DNA of 7,792 nucleotides from the NCBI GenBank assembly GCA_947463775.1, contig CANHVD010000254.1:1-7792 (forward strand). The letters run 5' to 3'. How positions within the stretch are numbered: position 1 is the first letter of the stretch; each line of letters begins with the position of its first letter. Made by a program: the position numbers and the translations under genes. Below the pieces are notes generated by a model. It was not told the origin of the DNA. It searched no databases and was given only the letters and a program-made list of their open reading frames with translations. The DNA comes from Planctomycetaceae bacterium (lineage in GTDB: Bacteria > Planctomycetota > Planctomycetia > Planctomycetales > Planctomycetaceae). Positions 4,560-7,792 of this stretch are shown here, one piece after another.

Positions 4560-4718
4560 GAACTGCCCTTTATCGCAAATGGGTATCTAAGCAGCCAATG
4601 CTGAGGTCACCCGCAGAATCCGTGGTTGATATCAGACGAACTAGGATCTACTCAGGCTCGACAGTATCGCGTACCAATTTCCCATTCAATCGTCCCGTTC
4701 TTCAACGACGATGCCGTT
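4560..4718 (-). other. Spacer between the two methyltransferase genes
   Basis: This 159-base gap is the longest in the minus-strand block. It carries the AAAGGG ribosome binding site of the downstream gene at its 4559 end. I see no clear promoter, terminator or small gene in it. Confidence 0.4.
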
Positions 4719-5354
4719 TCAGGTATTGCCTCTTCGGACGAATACAGCATCGCCGAAGTACCCACATACGTCGGGCCACTCATCAACCAAACTCATTCCA
4801 TTTGCTTCCAGAAAAGCACGAACTTCCGGCCACATGACTTGGCCGCTGTAAAGTTCGCGGTAAGTGATCTCCAATTGGATAGCACGAACCGTTCGGAGCA
4901 TGTCCCCCATGCCTCGTAACGCCAGAAGTTCCGCGCCCTGCAAGTCCATCCAAACAAGATCAAAGCTGTTGATCTTCGCTCTCATGGCCCATGTATCCAA
5001 TCGCATGGCTGACACTGTGATTGAAGTTTGCTGAATGGGGTGAATAGCCTGGACTCCGCTTCCGACAAACAGGCTGCTTGCACCGGGGTTCGTGTCGTTG
5101 ACAACATGAAACTCAGTGTCGCCGTCATATTCATGAATTGCCGACTCGACAACCTCAATATTGGAATAAGGAGCGACAAACCTTCGAATTTGTTCAGCCG
5201 ATTGCGGTCGCGCCTCAAACGCAAAGATCTGTGCATTCGGGAATTGCATCGCAAATTCGCATGACTGTTCGCCGGTGTAGCTGCCGACATCCAGAATCAC
5301 GGGAGTTTCTGAAATGTCTGTTGGGAGCGAGTTCAAAAATCGTTGAATTAACAT
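4719..5354 (-). CDS. FkbM-family SAM-dependent methyltransferase, 211 aa
   Basis: A class I methyltransferase of the FkbM family, which O-methylates sugars and related hydroxyl groups in polysaccharides and natural products. SAM-binding motif I is VILDVGSYTGEQS (residues 19-31). The strand ending in AFEARP supplies the acidic ribose-binding residue (E47). The family-typical block RLDTWA (118-123) then DLVWMDLQGAELLALRGM (132-149) follows. I start at the ATG at 5354 rather than the in-frame ATGs at 5372 and 5381: only this one has a good ribosome binding site (AGGTGA, AGG 7 bases upstream). This also leaves a 4-base gap to the frameshifted end of the IscU-like gene, whose stop codon lies inside that site, which suggests translational coupling. 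The substrate is unknown, probably a glycan residue. Confidence 0.85.
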   Translation of the reverse strand: MLIQRFLNSLPTDISETPVILDVGSYTGEQSCEFAMQFPNAQIFAFEARPQSAEQIRRFVAPYSNIEVVESAIHEYDGDTEFHVVNDTNPGASSLFVGSGVQAIHPIQQTSITVSAMRLDTWAMRAKINSFDLVWMDLQGAELLALRGMGDMLRTVRAIQLEITYRELYSGQVMWPEVRAFLEANGMSLVDEWPDVCGYFGDAVFVRRGNT

Positions 5355-5358
5355 GCAA

Positions 5359-5717
5359 TCACCTGCTGTCATGAAGAGCATGTTTTAATGCAATCAACGG
5401 CAGAATGCCGCACTGTTGACGGCGTGGAGTTAAGGGAACTCCAATCAAGTCCAGCATCGCTTTTGGATTGAAGGCATTCAGTTCGCCCGTTGTTTTTTTT
5501 CGATGAACTCACACAAGATCGACGCAGCCGCCTGACAAACCATGCAGCCGCTGGCGATAAACGAAGCAGTGTTAATTGTTTCGTTTGTGATCTCAGCAAA
5601 GATCGTCACTTCATCGCCGCATGCAGCACTACGAGCGTATCCGATGTGGGTTGCGGTCGTGAGCGTGCCTCGGCGGTACGGAGCATTGAAATGTTCCAGA
5701 ATTGGATTCTCGTCCAT
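5359..5717 (-). pseudogene. IscU/SufU-type Fe-S cluster scaffold, frame interrupted at an A8 run
   Basis: Related to IscU, SufU and the NifU N-domain, which assemble [2Fe-2S] clusters with sulfur from a cysteine desulfurase. The first frame (5717 to about 5493) gives ILEHFNAPYRRGTL, CGDE (C33, D35) and ASGCMVCQAAASILCEFIE (C58), then stops at 5478. At eight A (5493-5500), a -1 shift gives TTGELNAFNPKAMLDLIGV and PRRQQCGILPLIALKHAL, with the third ligand C103 and a stop at 5359-5361. The result is 119 aa with all three cysteines and the aspartate, the normal size of the family. The site reads GAA AAA AAA, so ribosomal -1 shifting, RNA polymerase slippage, true inactivation or a base-call error are all open. 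ATG at 5717 is preferred over GTG at 5720, but no good ribosome binding site is seen. It lies 39 bases after the isomerase gene. Confidence 0.85.
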
Positions 5718-5756
5718 CACGTGACTGCCGCAGAAAGACTCAATCGCAATACAGCG

Positions 5757-6416
5757 TCAATTTGCCGGAATTCCATCCGGCGAGGACTTATTACTTTTCA
5801 CCGATGGACGACCACCATATCGCCCCTTGCTGTTGATTCGCGAATGCAGATCATCAAGGATCCAATGGAAGACAAGCAAGTGCATGGACTGGGCCATACC
5901 CATGTCGTCAATTGGGATATGCAGATTTCGTGATGCCAGAGACTGCAGCTCGCCCCCATCATAGCCTGTCAGGCCCCATGTAATCAGACCGTGCCGATTG
6001 GCCCACTCGACTGCGTTAAGGACGTTCTTGCTATTTCCACTTCCGCTCATGGCAATCAGTACGTCTCCGGGTGAAGCAAAGTTTTTTAACTGTTCCACGA
6101 AAACTCGTTCGAAGCCCTCGTCGTTGGCCCAGGCGAGAATTGCAGAAGTATTCTCTGACAAGCTCATCACTTTCAGTCGTTTGGCGTCATCGTTCAGAAA
6201 GTCTTTTGGGTCGAGCGTGCTCTTGAGTAAGTCCTCTGCGAAATGACCAGCGGTTGAACCGGCCCCGCCGTTGCCGCATACGAAAACGAATCGACCTCGG
6301 TGCCAGGCGTCATGCAAGTCGTCACTCAATGCCTGAACATCTGACAAATGGAGGTCATGAATCACACGGCAACACTCGTCAAGGTACTCGCTCAGTCCCA
6401 GTCGAATTCCCAGCAT
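5757..6416 (-). CDS. gmhA: GmhA-like phosphoheptose isomerase (SIS domain), 219 aa
   Basis: Predicted to convert sedoheptulose 7-phosphate to D-glycero-D-manno-heptose 7-phosphate, the first committed step of activated-heptose synthesis, in the cytoplasm. The SIS fold is clear: VFVCGNGGAGSTAGHFAEDL (residues 44-63), SLSENTSAILAWANDEGFE (85-103) and DVLIAMSGSGNSKNVLNAVE (118-137). The C-terminal AQSMHLLVFHWILD carries Q176 and H184, in the spacing of the GmhA catalytic and metal-binding Gln/His pair. The region after GHF has E61 and D62 where GmhA has its catalytic Glu. I start at ATG 6416, which has AGGAGG 5 bases upstream; a TTG at 6476 would add 20 residues without a site. It follows the phosphatase by 56 bases. 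The last 20 or so residues are a basic, low-complexity tail. Confidence 0.85.
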   Translation of the reverse strand: MLGIRLGLSEYLDECCRVIHDLHLSDVQALSDDLHDAWHRGRFVFVCGNGGAGSTAGHFAEDLLKSTLDPKDFLNDDAKRLKVMSLSENTSAILAWANDEGFERVFVEQLKNFASPGDVLIAMSGSGNSKNVLNAVEWANRHGLITWGLTGYDGGELQSLASRNLHIPIDDMGMAQSMHLLVFHWILDDLHSRINSKGRYGGRPSVKSNKSSPDGIPAN

Positions 6417-6472
6417 GGTGGCCTCCTGAGGTTCAGTTAAATCAAACGTGTAGTCGTATCGGCCTATTGAGG

Positions 6473-7087
6473 TCAAATGCCGATTGCCCGATCTTTTGTT
6501 CTGGTCTCTGCAAGAATGAACTCAGCCGCTTCTTTGATCGAGTATTTGCACGCATACTCACAATCGATCGAGCGAATAGGGCAGGTGTATCGGTGTCCGG
6601 TACGAACACGGATGCTTCTGCAACCCGCATTGACTCCGGCAAGCACATCCGAAAGTCGGTCTCCAATCATCCATGACTGGGAAAGATCGACACCCAAATC
6701 CCTGGCTGCTCGCAGAAGCATACCGGGGCCGGGTTTTCGATCTGGCTGCTCAACAATGGTCTCGTCATCAAGTGAAGGGCATTCGTGACACGAATAAATG
6801 GCATCAAGTTGAGCACCTGCTGCCGCAAGTAAGCGATTGAGTTCAGCGTGAATCGTGTCCAGTTCGTCAGTCGTGATCATGCCACGCCCCACAGCTGATT
6901 GATTTGTAACCAGAATGCAGAGGAAGCCCGTCTGTTTCAGCTTGGCAAGACTTGCTGCCGCGTCAGGGAGTAAACGCACTTGATTCGGGGATATCAGATA
7001 GCCGTCGAGCCGCGTGATCGTACCATCGCGATCCAGGAAGACCGCCGGTTTGAGCGTACTCTGCAGATCAGAGGTCCCTGATATCAT
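6473..7087 (-). CDS. gmhB: GmhB-like HAD-IIIA phosphatase (D,D-heptose 1,7-bisphosphate 7-phosphatase), 204 aa
   Basis: HAD-superfamily phosphatase of the GmhB/HisB-N group, predicted to remove the 7-phosphate from heptose 1,7-bisphosphate. Motifs in order: AVFLDRDGTI (nucleophile D19 and acid D21), ILVTNQSAVGRG (T61), DRKPGPGML (K118) and MIGDRLSDVLAGVNAG (D143, D147). The zinc loop is only half kept. SCHECP supplies C100, H101 and C103, but the C-x-C just before RKP in Escherichia coli GmhB is replaced by QPD here, so zinc binding may be altered or lost. The ATG overlaps the upstream stop as ATGA (7084-7087), with GGGAG 7 bases before, so the two are translationally coupled. Histidinol-phosphatase is an alternative from sequence alone, but the adjacent GmhA favours the heptose role. 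Confidence 0.85.
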   Translation of the reverse strand: MISGTSDLQSTLKPAVFLDRDGTITRLDGYLISPNQVRLLPDAAASLAKLKQTGFLCILVTNQSAVGRGMITTDELDTIHAELNRLLAAAGAQLDAIYSCHECPSLDDETIVEQPDRKPGPGMLLRAARDLGVDLSQSWMIGDRLSDVLAGVNAGCRSIRVRTGHRYTCPIRSIDCEYACKYSIKEAAEFILAETRTKDRAIGI

Positions 7088-7792
7088 CCCACGTCTCCCT
7101 TATCAGTGTCCGACTCGAACGCTGGCTGTGTCAGTGCGGCCCACAAAGCAGGAATTGTCTCCCGATGATCCCCACAAACATAGAAGCTGCGACCACCATC
7201 CTGAATGGTGCGACACAGAATCGTTTTCCACGGTCGGAAGTAATACAGCGGATGAGTGGTCCCCTTCGTGTGGGCCCCTTGCGGCGGCGATCCTGGACCT
7301 TCCGCCCAGTTCTCCGGGAGTTGCACAACATCGAAAACGGCCGTTGTGAAGTTTGAGATTGTCTCTTCAGCCTGGCGAGCCACATTGCGAGCCATGGACA
7401 GGGCTTTCAAATAGACCTCTGGGCCCGTCACTGCCGAACCGATATTCAGAAACACTCCACCTTCCAAATTCTGAATTACGCGACTGAAAATCAAAAAATC
7501 CGTATATGACGCAGCACCAAGAGCCGCCCCGTCGGCGTTTGAATATCCATGAAAAATATCGCTGCCGATACTGACGTGACAGGTGACCGGAATTCCGCAT
7601 CGCCATCCAGCGGCCGCTATGCTGATGTGTCCATGTGGGAATTGGTTCTCTTCAATCGTTCGACCAATGGCCTCGCCAAATCCTTCGCCACGACTTGCGG
7701 CTTCGATTGCAATCTCGTTGAGTCGTCCGGTCTCTTGCCAAAGCCCGAACTGGCCGACTCGAATCCAGCGCGCAACGTCTTCACTGGTCTCA
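7084..7792 (-). CDS. Conserved protein of unknown function, 5' end outside window (235 aa visible)
   Basis: The frame is open from its TGA at 7084-7086 to the window edge, so the N-terminus is missing. The TTG at 7494 is internal. Conserved-looking segments are IRVGQFGLWQETGRLNEIA (residues 10-28), IPVTCHVSIGSDIFHGYSNA (67-86), GVFLNIGSAVTGPEVYLKAL (112-131), NFTTAVFDVV (147-156) and YYFRPWKTI with FYVCGDHRETIPAL. From memory, proteins with a GSAVxxPEVxLKAL...ARN then FTTA.FD..Q pattern sit in heptose and sugar-nucleotide clusters and are usually labelled hypothetical, but I cannot verify this here. It overlaps gmhB by 4 bases, so it probably acts in the same pathway. There is no signal peptide in the visible part. 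It could be an enzyme; I do not assign an activity. Confidence 0.8.
   Translation of the reverse strand, partial: ETSEDVARWIRVGQFGLWQETGRLNEIAIEAASRGEGFGEAIGRTIEENQFPHGHISIAAAGWRCGIPVTCHVSIGSDIFHGYSNADGAALGAASYTDFLIFSRVIQNLEGGVFLNIGSAVTGPEVYLKALSMARNVARQAEETISNFTTAVFDVVQLPENWAEGPGSPPQGAHTKGTTHPLYYFRPWKTILCRTIQDGGRSFYVCGDHRETIPALWAALTQPAFESDTDKGDVG

Noticed and set aside
5369..5599. 76-aa minus-strand ORF overlapping the IscU-like gene
   Set aside because: It is the third frame across the A8 run and encodes nothing family-like; the real continuation is the -1 frame ending at 5359.
7370..7378. TCGCCAGGC on the minus strand, part of the array motif
   Set aside because: It lies inside the coding sequence of the unknown protein (codons for ARQA), lacks the AAA lead and the leader block, and is on the other strand; chance match.
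7367..7606. 79-aa minus-strand ORF
   Set aside because: Shadow frame inside the unknown protein, whose own frame is open from 7084 to the window edge.

Overview
The window has two oppositely oriented halves that converge on a gene-poor, palindrome-rich stretch at about 3503-3896. Composition, codon use and the right-hand gene set fit a Gram-negative-type bacterium. Planctomycetota is my best guess, but that rests on general impression and no phylogenetic marker is present.

Left half (1-3502, plus strand): a run of small, closely spaced genes coding for 87-221 aa proteins, none of which I recognise. Their spacers share parts. An AAATCGCCAGG motif is present exactly in four spacers, with variants elsewhere. 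A second block, ACCACAGnAACAGG, ends in the Shine-Dalgarno sequence a few bases before the start codon. Several spacers also hold strong hairpins, and two of these (916-975 and 2027-2060) have related sequences. Genes therefore differ while leaders repeat, as in phage or other mobile-element gene arrays with start-associated repeats. No integrase, transposase, capsid or conjugation gene is visible to say which. Two places look decayed or hard to call: 2019-2426, where a possible small gene with a TTG or GTG start sits behind a leader copy, and 2934-3190, where a 25-codon ORF with a perfect leader runs into stops and coding-like fragments in other frames.

Middle (3503-3896): no convincing gene. 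It holds a 14-bp perfect palindrome, the last copy of the repeat motif inside a 10-bp inverted repeat, several further hairpins and an 11-bp tandem duplication.

Right half (3897-7792, minus strand): one operon-like block, in transcription order. First is a conserved protein of unknown function that runs off the window end. Then come a GmhB-like HAD phosphatase, a GmhA-like SIS isomerase, an IscU/SufU-type Fe-S scaffold, an FkbM-family methyltransferase and a CmcI-family methyltransferase. GmhA and GmhB are two steps of the sedoheptulose-7-phosphate to activated-heptose route. The two methyltransferases would fit decoration of a glycan, so the block is probably part of a surface-polysaccharide or LPS-like cluster whose kinase, nucleotidyltransferase and glycosyltransferases lie outside. 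The IscU-like gene is interrupted at a run of eight A. All three cluster-binding cysteines are recovered only if the reading frame shifts by -1 there, so it is either a frameshifted gene, a sequencing error, or a gene read by slippage.
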